Of a stretch of DNA of 64,000 nt, positions 17,172 to 30,200 are shown piece by piece; within the stretch, counting starts at the first letter, position 1; each line of letters opens with the position of its first letter. Origin of the DNA: Pogonophryne albipinna (lineage: Eukaryota > Chordata > Actinopteri > Perciformes > Artedidraconidae); contig CM053248.1 of NCBI GenBank assembly GCA_028583405.1, forward strand, positions 28,046,769-28,110,768, in the 5' to 3' direction. Position numbers and translations under genes: made by a program. The notes under the pieces are model-generated. The model did not search any database, was not told the DNA's origin, and worked only from the letters and a program-made list of their open reading frames with translations.

Positions 17172-19105
17172 CACTAGGCTTCTTCAAGAGCATTCCACTG
17201 GGGAATTATTGTTGTTTGAAAAACAATATTTGTTTGACATTAACAAAATAATAAATCCTGAAATAAGTTAGTAACGCTTATTTTTAAGTTACAATAGTGT
17301 TGGCCTCAATACAAGCTGCATTCAGTAAACATGCACACATTTCCAGGTCGAATGCAGTGGAGGACTAGGCTGTAAAATATGTTATTTGAAACAGTTTGCT
17401 GATGAAAAATGCTGAGGATCATTGTTCATGTGAGCTAGTTTCCCTCTACCCTGAAGAAACAAATTCTCCTACAATGAATTCTCAGTTAATCTTCTTTTCT
17501 TTTTGTAATAATGTTGTTTTAACATGTTGTCCCCCTCAGCACTTATACAGTTGGTGTTTATGCTGTCTGGTGTTTTCCACAGAGAGCAGGGCAGGTTCAG
17601 CTCAGCGGCTGAATGGACGGACTCTTCACTGCCAACGACTCACCCGGCAGGTAGCAGAGGCTTTCAGCGGGGCCAGCCTGCAGCAATCAACTTAGTTAGA
17701 GGGCTCTCTCTGTAATTGCCAACTATTACAATATGTGGCATGAGGGGTTCAACACTATTTTCAAACATGATGAAATGGCATCAAGGCCTCCTCTCACATC
17801 CAGTGATAATTGAACAATTAAACTTTAGCATACAAATTACCTCTTCATATGGCATAGGTAATTACTGAGGCAGGCCAGTCACAAAGAAGGCTCTCCAAGG
17901 TCGATACCAATTTATTTTTTACAATTTCAAGCTTCCTTTTTGAGCCCAGGTTTAACTGGGTTTATTATATCAATGGGATTATTGGTTATTATGTTTGTTA
18001 GAATTTTAGCATTTAGGTTTTTAGCAAAAACACCAATAGAGTTATTATAACTCATTTTCAGAGCCTTATTTTGAAAACCTCTTTTCAGCACCCATGGTTA
18101 TCAGGTGAGATTGTCCTAATTATACAGGTGATTGAGACCCAGGAACATTTTCAGACCATTTACTTCAGGTCATCCAGCTGCAACCCCTATTAAACAACTT
18201 GATTAGACATGATTTAAATCACCTGGTTTGATTGGGGGCAGTTAAGCTCTTTATACTCTTCACTGTAAAATGCTAATTCTCGCTGAAAAAAAGGGAATGG
18301 ACAAGAATCCTCTGAGAGCATATGGAGAATCTCTCATATCAATAATTCAAAGGAAATGAGCAAAAATTAGTGAGCAGAGCATCAGCGGTGTCATGTAACC
18401 ATTACTTCTGCAAATGAGATATTTGAATTGAAAGATTGAAAATGGAAATATCATGAGAGTGAGAAATTATCTTTTTTTTTTACAGTACTAGAAACTGATC
18501 TGCTTGTATGACAGATTGTGAAAAAACGTGAAATTCATACCACTATCATTCCCAAGATTATGCTTGTTTCCTTTTCCTAAGGTTACTAAGCCCTCTATAC
18601 AATAGTAGATAAGCCCCCCAGGTATGAACCCTGATGACTAATTACACATCAGAGGGGACCTGAAAACCCCTCAGCAACTCCGCACACACATAGCAGAGCT
18701 CTTCAGGTGCATTAGGTGAAAATGGCATTCATGCTGGTAGAACCAAGGCATCAGAAAGCACTGCAGTGGACCTGAAGTGGGCCTGTTTTCAGCCCATGAC
18801 AAAAGACTGAAGACATTAACATGAGTCTTGCAGCAGGAGTATGTATAATGACTCCAAAATAAGCAGTTGCTAATCCATCTGCGAAATACTTCTTCATACA
18901 TAGCCTCAATGCCAATTATTAAAAATATCTTAATATCATGTTTCTAGCCAGGGTAAAGTGTGTTCATGCACTCATGATGACAATGTTTGACACTCCTCCT
19001 CAGCGGACAGTCAGAGATGAGACAGATTATGAATTTGATATTAACTTCAAATGAAAAGGCCAAACTAGGAGCACAAGGCACATTTAATATCTAAACGTGG
19101 CTGCT

Positions 19106-19132
19106 CACACACACACACACACACACACACAC
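19106..19132. repeat. (CA)n microsatellite
   Basis: A short uninterrupted alternating CA run of about 27 bp in intergenic DNA. Confidence 0.9.
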
Positions 19133-20074
19133 AAGTCATTTGCAAGTTCCAATACAAGATGTGTTGATATGTGAAGGCACAAGATGAAACTGATTGGAAA
19201 TGTATTTTTGAGGCGCTGATTGTAGACAATATTAAACTGCACAAAGAAGCTTTTGTTCTCGAATTCCTGCGGCAGTTCAGCCAGTATTGACTCTGCTTTA
19301 ATTTAATATCTATTTATTTCACTCCATTGTAAGGATTTTATTGAGGTTGCGCCTGCTTTATCGCTGCGATCTCCCCCCAGAAGTGAAGGTCAGGAGAGGC
19401 AGACTACCTCTGTTTATTGGCTTCCATTGAGCCCATATGAGCTGATTTGGCTATCTGCTCTTGATATTAAGCTCTTTCATGGTATTCTGTGCTATCAGGA
19501 TATTGTTTATCACCACATTGAGATATTCCGTGTGTATTTTCTTGTGAATTAAATATTCTTCATCACTTTTTTAATATCCTCTATGTATTTCAAACAGGAT
19601 GTGAGGATCCTGCTTTATGTGGAAGCAAATACTAAGCTCAGAGGAAAAACACAATGTGCAGTACATTTCACAAGTGTTCTTATATGCTTAGAAATATAAA
19701 GTCTTATTAGTCAACTAGTTTTCTCTATAATATTGTATTAAGTCTGCCCTTTGTACTGTCAAGGCAGTGAATAATACTTTTATTAATTAATTTCACTATC
19801 ATTTAACACAGCTTTATCATACAATTAATCATATACATTAGATTAAATTGGAGTATCATTATGATATTTCATGTAATCCAACCATACCAAAACAGTGAAG
19901 CAACTATATTGCTCTATATTTTTCCTTATTTCTCTGTTACAGCCAAACATTAACATTATGACTTATTTTCCTCTCACCTCAAATCCTAGTTGTGATCATA
20001 TATGTAGCGTAGCTTGCACTGAACTACAACTCCTGCATTGTGGGACATAATGATAAATGCAATAAACCTCATAA

Positions 20075-20156
20075 TGTTGTTTATTCAATTTCTCTTAAAG
20101 CACATTGAATTGCCTTGTGTTGAAAGGTGCTATATAAATAAACTTGCCTTGCCTTA
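20075..20156 (+). mobile_element. 3' tail of a fish LINE/SINE
   Basis: The sequence AAAGGTGCTATATAAATAAA followed by CTTGCCTTGCCTT is a very common terminal signature of L2-type LINEs and dependent SINEs in fish. Only the tail is present; the 5' limit is approximate. Confidence 0.55.
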
Positions 20157-20564
20157 AATCTGTAGTAGTTTAGGTACTTTGGAGACTATAGGCTTTTCAA
20201 TGTAAATAATAAGGAATCAAATCTTGACTCTCCATAAATCATAATTAAAAAGACACCAATAACAAAACAGGCAAACTGGCAAGAGGAACCTATTTTGACA
20301 TACAGCGGACATCATTTCTTAATGTGCAGCCAACTATATATTTACGTAATCTTGATTGCATGTGATCCATTACTACCAAGCCAACCATGAGTATTCATCT
20401 GCAAATACTTCTTGTTTACAAATTCCACTGCATGCATATCACGTAGCTTATTTGTGGATTATGTATCCACTGTGGTGTTGTTGTACTGCATTTCTTTCCA
20501 TAACATCTTGTCACATGGAAATAACAGGAATTGTTCCCTAAATGCATCACAAAAACACTGCTGG

Positions 20565-20822
20565 GACGAGTGACGTGTCCTGACGTCATGTCGTAACATG
20601 ATGCTGCAGGTGGTGCACGTGGTATGTTGTTTACGTCTTCCAGGAAAGCTGGAAGTGCAGCTGGAGAGAAAGGGGGGTGCGATGGAATTGTGAAACAGCT
20701 TTCCTTCATAGAGTTACGTTGCTCATCATTTGGAAAAAGACCAGTAGAAGTACGTTAACGTCGTGTAAAATGTCGAGCTGAACTGCCTCATCTTTGCTCT
20801 TGATCGGCACGAGACTTCCTCG
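20565..20822 (+). promoter_or_regulatory. Promoter and non-coding first exon of the NERD-domain gene
   Basis: Comparatively CpG-rich for the region. It holds a perfect palindromic cAMP response element TGACGTCA (20581-20588) preceded by a TGACG half site (20571), and a canonical E-box CACGTG (20616-20621). A splice donor GTATGT begins at 20823, so exon 1 ends at 20822 and joins exon 2 at 21192. A four-codon upstream frame (ATG at 20770, stop at 20779-20781) lies in the putative leader. In the main frame a TAA at 20766-20768 rules out an earlier start. The transcription start is not located. Confidence 0.5.
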
Positions 20823-21203
20823 GTATGTATTGTTTGTGTTTCAGAGCTCGTGCCAGGCATGTCTTTTGTTCTTTGTTCTCTCAACAGGGTCCTCAACTTC
20901 AAATTACAGCGTTCATATGTTGTCAACAAAGATGTAACAAGTAGCAATGTAGCAGTTAGCATGCTTTCAGGAGGCTGTTAAAGCATAACAACAAAGCTGA
21001 TGGTATTTATAGTTAAACTCATGGTATGTTAATAGAACACCATGTTCTAAACACTGGTAACTAATGGAATCCAAACATTTACAGCTATTTATTTCCTTCA
21101 GTGTGTATGTTCTTTTACTGGATAGGCCTATGTTCTCTCTTAGTCAAACTGCTTAGTCAGTTAAATGTCATAATATATTTAATTTTTTCAGATAAAGAAT
21201 ATA

Positions 21204-24200
21204 ATGTCTCAGCTTGGAAGCCTGTTCACCCATATCATCTCCAAATCTCCTGAAAGTGTCCAGGACCAGAGCCCACACCGGACACCTAAACTACCTGACT
21301 TTATTCAACATGTCAGGTAAGTCCTTTGGAAATTATAACTGCATTAATACATACATATTTGTATATGAAGAATGTATAATTTGAAAGGGATGTTTGAAGT
21401 TTTGATGAAACCACAGGGAATTCTTACCAAACTATGCAGTTCCCTTTACCTCTTCAGTGTTTTACCATATTGTTTTTTATTTTACAGCTGCCACCTTGCT
21501 TTTTTATTCTCATTAAACCTGATAATCCTGCTGTCGTACACTACCTGACCAGTATTTAACAGCCGACAGACACAGTTAGCTACTAGCTGGTGAACATAGT
21601 TGAGAATTGAGCAGCTAAAGAGACAGATATTACCATCAAAATGTTTTATGTCTGTTGGAAATGCCAACAGTTTTGTAACAAAAGAAATGTCATAAAATGT
21701 ACATTTTATGATTACAGCTTGTTCCACTGCCCCTTAGTGGCCAATATACAAAAATGATATGAAGCTTTAAAAAGTGTTACAGAAAATAACACAATAACTT
21801 ATTTCCTTTTTCTATGTATTCACTGTAGAAAACTCACTGGAATAAGAAAGGAAGATGTTTACTGCAATCTGCGTATCCCTGACAAGCTGCAGTCTGCCAA
21901 AGATGACATAAACATTGTTATCCTCACAGGTTGGTATCTAGAATAAAACATGGCATTACATGATACATCTGTGCAACCAATCTATAATACTGATATTGTG
22001 GTATAGGAATCAATATGAATGTTGTGAAGTGCAGTGAAGCGTTTTTTCACAGCAAACATTGTATCAAAGTAAAAAAAAAGCTACTTTTACCATTATTGAT
22101 GGCTCTGCTATATTCAATGCCCCTGTAAGCCATGACAGTGTACCAACAATCGACTTGCAATGCTTGAACTAAAGTAGCTAAATGGAATTCAGACATCCTT
22201 AATTGTATTATGTCCTACATAATCACATCACAGATTAGGTGGAAAGTTTGACAAATGTGATCACAGCATTATCTATTTCCGAGGTTAAGCTGTAAAAGGT
22301 CACTTTATTTAAGAAGGTTCATATTGTTCTGTGCTAACTCCCCTCTAGCCATTCATACATCTAGCAATATCACAATACATATCACTGTGGTTATTTAAAT
22401 GATATGTGATGTAAGATTTAATCCATTTTCCACGAGGCCTTAAGAAAAGTATTAGCTACAGTATCTGGTTTTATACTATTACGCTGAGTCTTTAAATCTT
22501 CACTTTTCTTCTTTTCATTAAGGCCAAGGGATCTTCTGCATAGATGTGAAACCCTGGAGAGGCACAGTGTCCGCTCACAACCAGAACTGGCATTTGCAAG
22601 TGAAGGAAGAGGACCAAAACGTAACCAATACCTGCATTGAGCAGATTGAGGATCCCCTCAAAGCTGTCATGGTAAAACAAAATTCAGCTGTAACGTTGAA
22701 ATGCCATCGTGAAAACCTAAATGTCAAACTGTCTGGCACACTTGTGTCCAAGGTCCAACCAATTGTCCGGGACATTGTTTTCATCCGAACTCCAGCCGGG
22801 TGAAGAGATTCTGAGTCACCACAACAATTTATATGGAAATTTCAAACACTACAGCGAGGCTTCCTAAACTTCCCAAGTGGTTGCTCTTCATTTGAAAGGC
22901 TATAATTATGCTGAAAGGGGGGTGGATGTGGGGGGGTGAAAGCAGGCAGGTGCCTAAACACAGCTGTCACCTTATGTGCTTGGGTCTGTTAGGAGTCATT
23001 CATTTCCATCTCTATAGACGCTCAATTTAGACTGGGAGCTTGACAGAAGAGTCTGATGGCAAACACACACTGCATTATTTAAAGAGTTCTGCTTGAATTG
23101 GACATATTAACTTCAATAATCAACACAAAGCAGATACAGCTCCAACATATATGCTAATTAAAAGTTGTATAATTTACTAAAGTGGGTCTCTTTAGACACT
23201 TAGGATTAGACATCTGCATATGTGTGTCTCTAGATAATTATATATTTGTTAAGCACAGAGGCAACCTGTATAAACAATATGGCAAATGTATATTTTCTGG
23301 GTGAATATAGTCCTGGAGTTATATAATTAGCCAATTAAACTATCAGCAGAACGTTTATGAATAACAGCTGCATAACATGCATTCCTAAACTCTTCTTCTC
23401 TAGACCAAGACGGCTAACTTCTGTGGCCATTTGAAGCGAAGTGGAGTGTCAGTGCACCAAAGCCTCTTCTTCCCCAGGGTTATCTTCCTCTCCCCAGACT
23501 GCGAGCTGGATGAGGAGCTGAGGAAGAAGAGGGAGCTGGTACTCCAAAGCCAAATAGACGACTTCCTCAGATCTTTCAGGGCGGGCTACATGGCCTGGAT
23601 ATCCGACTCTCTGACTCCATCCTGGCTCTCTGGTGAGTGGTTTGCTAAAAGATAAACATGAATACTTAAAGGGACTTAATATATGTTCGAATACTGAGGT
23701 AATCTGCTAGTGGATGCTTGTTTTTAAATCACATGGTTTTAAACTTAGACAGAATGAAAAGGACTGCTGTGTAGGTATAAAGAAACGTTGTTGAATTAGC
23801 ATGTTTTCAATACTAATCCACTTTGTATAAGCACATTTTTAATAAATAAGCAGTTTTCTTCATTGTAGAGCAGTGGCCCATCTAATCTTGTCTCGAAAAT
23901 AAAACGACATATAGTCTTTGAAACAAGGCGCTGACCATTAATCTAATTGTTCCCTGGTTTACATTTTCAGGTGGAATTTGTTGCATGTCATCCCATTCAT
24001 CTCTAATCATTTCATATCATTTCTCTTCTGTTGACCCTCTGAGAAAAGACAACAAAATTACCCCAAAATACAAAAATTATCTGCCGACATAAAACATTTG
24101 TACATTTGTTCTAAGATAAAAAACACTTTGAGTACTCAATAACCCGACTTTGTAATATTGGATTTTTTTTTAACATTATAATGAATTTCACCACAGAATA

Positions 24201-27200
24201 GGAATAAATAATCAGGCTTCTGACAGGAATGCTAGGTAAACTTCTGTTATGTTGTTTGTTGTCCTGCAGGTCATCTGTCATACAGGCAGATGGAGTCGGT
24301 GCGGGAGGTCCTGAGGAGGGTGGGGACGTGGGATCTGGTGCGCCTGCACTGTGGCGAGCAGCTGAAAGGAGACTTCCAGGGCTGCCAGTACATCGCTCTC
24401 AACCGGCAGGAGACAGACACGCTGGAGTTTTCCAGACTCAAGACCCTGTCGGCTGATTCGCTGTGGGCCCTGCTGGGACACGCTCCTCAGGTCAGTCCAC
24501 TCTGAAGGGCTATCAGGACCAGAAGGGCCGTCTGTAAATGAGAGATTAGTGCTGCATTTACGGCTTTAAGTAATAATATAAAGCAAAATGAACCAAAGGT
24601 CCAGCAGGTGGCAGTATTACTTTATGACTGTCTCAGCTTTCAGGAATCCCCCTCTTGTTGAGACCTATGGTTGAGACTGGAGAATCACAGGGTTGAGTAT
24701 TGCAAAAGATTGCAGAACATTACAGTCATTCAAATGTTATGGGGAAAAAAACATTAAAGCCATTTTTTTAATTTAGAAAATGTCAAGATATTATTGTGTG
24801 TATAAATAAAATGAAATTATTACAATACAATTTAGGTCATGAGACATTTCATAAAATCTACGGTATTACAGTATCAAATAATGTTATGAATGTTAAGACC
24901 AAATAATTGTAGGTTATATTTATTAAGAAGTCAAGCAATTAGACTGATTTTATTTTAATAATAAAAAGCAGGATGTGCCTTTTTTTAATGTTTTAAAAAC
25001 ATGTTTTGCTCTAGTGCTTAAGCTCTATCAGTTAATTTCAAATGAACGCTCCGGTGTTAATTACTACCCTAACTCTTCAGTTTGTTATTGAGAGAAGTCA
25101 CTCTCTCTGCCTGCGAGGTCCTCATTAGCTCATTGATTGAATCAAGTCATTGAATGTGAATCAGCATCATTTGAGCTCTCCATATTATCAGGTCGGTTGA
25201 TAATTATTGTTTATGTTTTCGTGAGGTAATGATTCGGCTAATTAGTTGCACGGTGTCTCATCTGGTAGCATAAAAGGAAATCTTAAGTGACTATGTCACA
25301 GTGGTTGAATCTGAGTGATTATAATATTTACACACAATTATAACTATTATATTTTGGTGATATTTTAAATCCTTCGCAAACATTGTTTTTTGTTGCTGGT
25401 GGTGAATCAGTACTGCTTGTTAGGGAAATTAGTTGTTGAATGAAGTAATTGTTAGACAGTCAAAGGTCAGAGCTCTTGGGTCCAGTGGGTACGACCCCCG
25501 GTCAGCATCCATTACAGATTTCGTACCCACCCATCAGGACCCCAACAGTCTGGGCTTTCCTTACAGACTCCACTCAGGCTTTAGTTTACCCCCACCCCCC
25601 CCACCCCAAATATCCAGACTGTATGTACTCTCCCCTCCTGCCTCCAGCTGCTGTGTATTTGATACATGACCCAGCGATCATTAGACAGTCTCCAGCGGGC
25701 CCTTTTGTAGCCCAAGGGGACACACACGGCGACAACAAAATATATTATTTTCAAAGAAGTATTTGTAAATGGAGGTAGTGTGAGGCAAAACCCCCTCCCC
25801 ATATTTTACTAAGAAATGTGACTTGGATATGGTAAATAAGGTCTCTGTTTAGCATGCTTAATATGTGATAATACATTAGACAGGGGGTAATACTTTATGT
25901 GTTTCCCATTATCCATGGACTCCAATCATTTAGGTGTAATAACCGCCAAAAAACATGGACTTTGTATGGAATTTGTACAAAAAAATTAAGGAAAACATGT
26001 ACTCCTTTGATCTTGGCTGTCACCCACTCCATCTTAAGAAAGAAAAAAAGGTCTTAGCTTGTGTGTAGCAGCTGCAAGGGGAAGCTTGGGGGGGAGGCAA
26101 AGAAACCCGATAGCTCCCCCAGGCGTATTTTCAGTGCCCCGAAATAATGCATGCTTTTGATTTGTTACTTGTAAACACACCGGATAGCAGATCTGCGATA
26201 TGACCCACAGTTTCACTCCGGCGTCTGTTTGGTTGTAAGAGGGTGGCAGCAGATGCATCCACAAAGCCACCGTGGAGGCACAAGGTGTGTTTTCTGTTCC
26301 TTGGTCAATTACTCTGCGGAGAATGGGATGTCTACATGTCCCCAAAGTGGAGAATGATTGAGTAGAGTGGCTGTAATTTATTAATTATGGTCTATATTCT
26401 TAGTCCGCGGTTCTGGCTTCATTCAATTTGTATGGATTGAGGAGTAATTACATTTGGTGTGTGTGTGTGTGTCTGTGTGTGTTAGGGAGAGAGAGAAAGA
26501 GCTAAAGATCTTTATGTCATAATTTAAAGTGCAGGTTACTAACGTTGTTCATCTTCATGTCGTCCCCTATTCTGAAATTTGAATGTTTCATGAGGTCTCT
26601 TTCTACCAGTTTATATAATCCACTTTATTCAGGAGTAGAAATAGAGACACTATGTTTTTTTTTAAAAGTCTCCTCCCTCACGTTGAGCCTATAGAGTGTC
26701 TACTAATTGCATAGCTGTGAGACAACAATTGAGTTCCTACGAGCGTAACATGACTACTCCACCCTGCCAGTTGATTAATATAAGAAAAGCCAACAGACAA
26801 AAAAAGGCTGCAAATGCAGCCCCAACATCCCGGCTAACAAATAACAAGACCCCGGTTACCGTAGCTACAGCTTGTCTCTCTGACTGGCTGAAGATTCCTC
26901 ACGGAGGTAGCTTGTTAATTTAACTCTGCTTTAACTTTAACATTCCTCTCTGTTGGGCCATCTCCCAGGCTGCACGCGTCACTGCCTGTAATGGACAGTG
27001 CGGTGTGCTCAGTGCTTAGCACAGAGAAGGCAGAGAGGGGAGACATCAACCGCTTTGTGGTGATAATGAATGGAGGCACACAAAAGGCCAGGAGCTGGCC
27101 ATTTACAAAGCCTGCACATTCTGCTGTCTAAATGGATGATATTGGTAGCCACTGCAGCTTTTCAGTTTTTTTATGTAGAGAAAAAACGTATTTTGGCATT

Positions 27201-30200
27201 GAAATACAAATATATGCAGTACCCCTTACTATTGATTATAATGAATTTATACTAGTATTCACATATTTGGCTTTTGTATGCGCCTTCATGTAATTTCCTA
27301 AGCAAACAAACCGATATAAACATGGCTGAAAGCTGTGTACTTGAATGGATGCTTTTTGGCCACAGAAACAACAGTCATTTTAGTTTAACAGACGTGAACC
27401 AAGAAAAAGATACTTAAAGTTGTTTCACCACATTTGATGGTTTAAGATTAACGATTACCCAATTGAAACTTGATGGAAGGATGATTTCTGTACCAAAGAT
27501 TACATTCTGGAGAACATCCCAGAAAGAAATAACTATTAGTTTCAACAAAAATGAAAATTGTGTGGAAATCACCAGGATGTTCAGATTTCTGTAATTGCTG
27601 TCGCTCTCGAAAAGAAAACTGGTATTGGAAATAATTTTCAGCAGAGTGTGTGTAGGAAGCTACAGAGGAAAGCTAACCATGCAATTACACATGAGAAGGG
27701 TGCTGCAGAATCACAAGTGTCGGTAATGAACTAGTGAAGACACCCGCACTTACACAGTGGAAGGCAATGATATAAGCTGCCTTGTAATAGCGTGTGATTA
27801 AACTTGGTAACATTTATTTTTTCACTCGAGCACTAAGCCACAGTGAAGAGTCCTGTGGAGAGATTGTGCATCTGTCAATTTGAAGATGACTCAATGCATT
27901 TCCTCCAAATTCATAACCCAGCATGTAAAACCAGTCATTTTTAAAGGGCTCTTCATGCACTCTTTTGTTAATTTAGTTAAACATCAACCAGTAGAGTTCA
28001 TGTTTTACACATTCCTACTTAACACAGGTGGAGATAGAGTTTCAGTAAATCTGAATACATGTTTAAAATAAAACTCCATACCATTAATATTCATTACAAA
28101 ATAATTCCTTTGAATGTGGAATGAGCTACAGTTGTGCAATACTTTATGTAATACCCACAAATGTTGTATGATTATACGGTTACATTGCATTATAACTTAC
28201 TATGCAAAAAAGCAAAAGAAAGACCGTACTCATATCATATTTATGAATGTTTTTTACAACAATTAACTGTTTATAAATATAAATATCTAAAATATCTCAT
28301 CCTTTTTCAAGCAAAAATATATATTCTCTTACAGCACCATCAAACATGAGGATTAGATGCCTTTCTTTGTCATATACTGAATACCTTTGAGTCTTAAACA
28401 GTGATTTAGATGAAACAACCAGTATGAATATTTCTTTGTGCTTTTGGAAACTGAAATCAGCATTTTTCCCTATTTCCTGACATTTTATTGACACAATTAT
28501 TAATATGCAAATGATGTGCAGATTAAGCGGTAATTCAAATAACTGTTTCTTACAATAGTCTTCAGTGAAGTTCAATAGTCGATAATATTTAATTACTGTT
28601 CAGACCTTTGCTATTGTACATTTAATAAGACCATATAGGCTTCATACCATATTTTAATGAGTCTCTGACATCATCCAATTAAGCATCAAATGCTAAATGT
28701 ATTATCTAAGAGAAACTTTCCTTTGGTCACCGGCCAAGATGTTAATTTGAACTCGGGAAGCTCAGCTATTTGTTTGGGGGATTCAGGATATTACAGTGAT
28801 CCCCACAGTATAGCTTGTAAGATATGATCAATAGGGATTCATGAATAATGAAGAGGCCGAGTGGAGCAGAGACACTTAATTACAGTTTCAAAAGCCATTC
28901 TCGTTAATTGAGGAGAATAAAGGTGGTGAAGTGGACTGAACGGCGACATTAGAATTTTTTATCTGTGGCTTTCTTTTTATTTTTTATTACAAAAAAAGAC
29001 CCAGCTAAAAACACCAGCTGGTAATTAGCAAGTTCGTACTGTTTATCCCAAATTGATGCACTTCTATGTTTGACATTTAATATCGCAGTTTGTTTTGTGT
29101 GCTTGCTCCATTTCCTGTGACCACCTGTGAGCAGACTATCGTTCTTTTAATGTGAAGGCTAATCTGCTGCATATCCAGACAGTGTGTGGCCGCTGTGTGC
29201 AGCAGATACAGTATTAAATTGACAGCCCTGCCATCTGTTACAGTTATGTGAAATTATGGATAAACTAGTTAACAGACACTTTGGCCCATTGTCTGTTGTT
29301 TTGATAATCACCCTTAATAACGGACGGCATCAATATGGTCTTTAAACCTGATTTGGGAGTTAATGGAGTCAGATGGGGGCAGTCAGTGTATGCTCTGGGG
29401 CTAATGCTGTTAGAGATGTTCGTAAAGAGCAAATTAAATCAGTCATAGATTGTGCCCTCTCAAGTCAGCCAGACAACCAGACCCATTGAGGAGAAAAAGG
29501 AGGGGATTCATATTTTAACCTCTCACAGAAAATGCACTTATGTGGATGGAAAATAAAGTCGGAGCTGGGTGAATGAGCTGGATGTAAATGGTTATTGCAG
29601 AGAGTCTTAATGGCTTCCTGTTAGCTGCGGCAGATCGGTTGGAAGCAGAGACGGGGCTGTTTACAACTCAACCAGCCACGTTCTGCGTTCATGGCTTTCG
29701 ACAAATGTAGTTACTAACATGGACAGTTATGTCATGTCACCAAACCAAAGTTTAGGCATCTTAATGGATGGTCCACAGTAGGTCAGTCATTCTTCAAACA
29801 CAGTAATTGAGCTGATAGCATTCCGGGATAATTTTTTCTCTGATATGCTAAATTAATAAATAGATTAGTCGGTCATACCAAAACAAATATTCTTGTCTTA
29901 AATCATTGTAAAATGTTGCTGTTTGACGATTCACTAAACAATTACTCCGTTAATTGAACCAATAATCTACAGATGTATTGATAGGCAAGCCCTCTTCTTA
30001 TTTCAGCAGTTTAGGATGCAATGATCCGTTCTTTGCAATGATTTAAATCTTTTATAAATCGTATTGAAATAAAAAAATCTTCAATTGCTTTGCCAACTTG
30101 TAGAATCTAACTTTAAAATTCCTGATTATCCAGTGTTTCCTCTCTCAGCAGGTTGTTAATGTATTCACCCAGTGGGCCAAACCACACACCTAATTGCCTT

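Larger units (their letters stand above)
7600..20560. other. Gene-free interval between gpr26 and the NERD-domain gene
   Basis: About 13 kb without a supported coding region. All open frames are short and lack splice context or recognisable protein signature. It contains a small TA-flanked element (14281-14377), two LINE 3' tails (about 16690-16862 and 20075-20156), a short AC repeat (19106-19132), and blocks of even base composition with homeodomain, POU and SOX-like words that may be conserved regulatory DNA (around 13680-14175 and 15350-15900). The 8000-8240 stretch is relatively GC-rich, but I found no gene in it. Confidence 0.6.

Noticed and set aside
22672..22803. Reading through the exon at 22523 to a stop at 22803 as a shorter NERD protein
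   Set aside because: The donor GTAAAA after ATG at 22671 joins in phase to the exon at 23404 and completes the NERD second half; the read-through tail has no counterpart in the domain.
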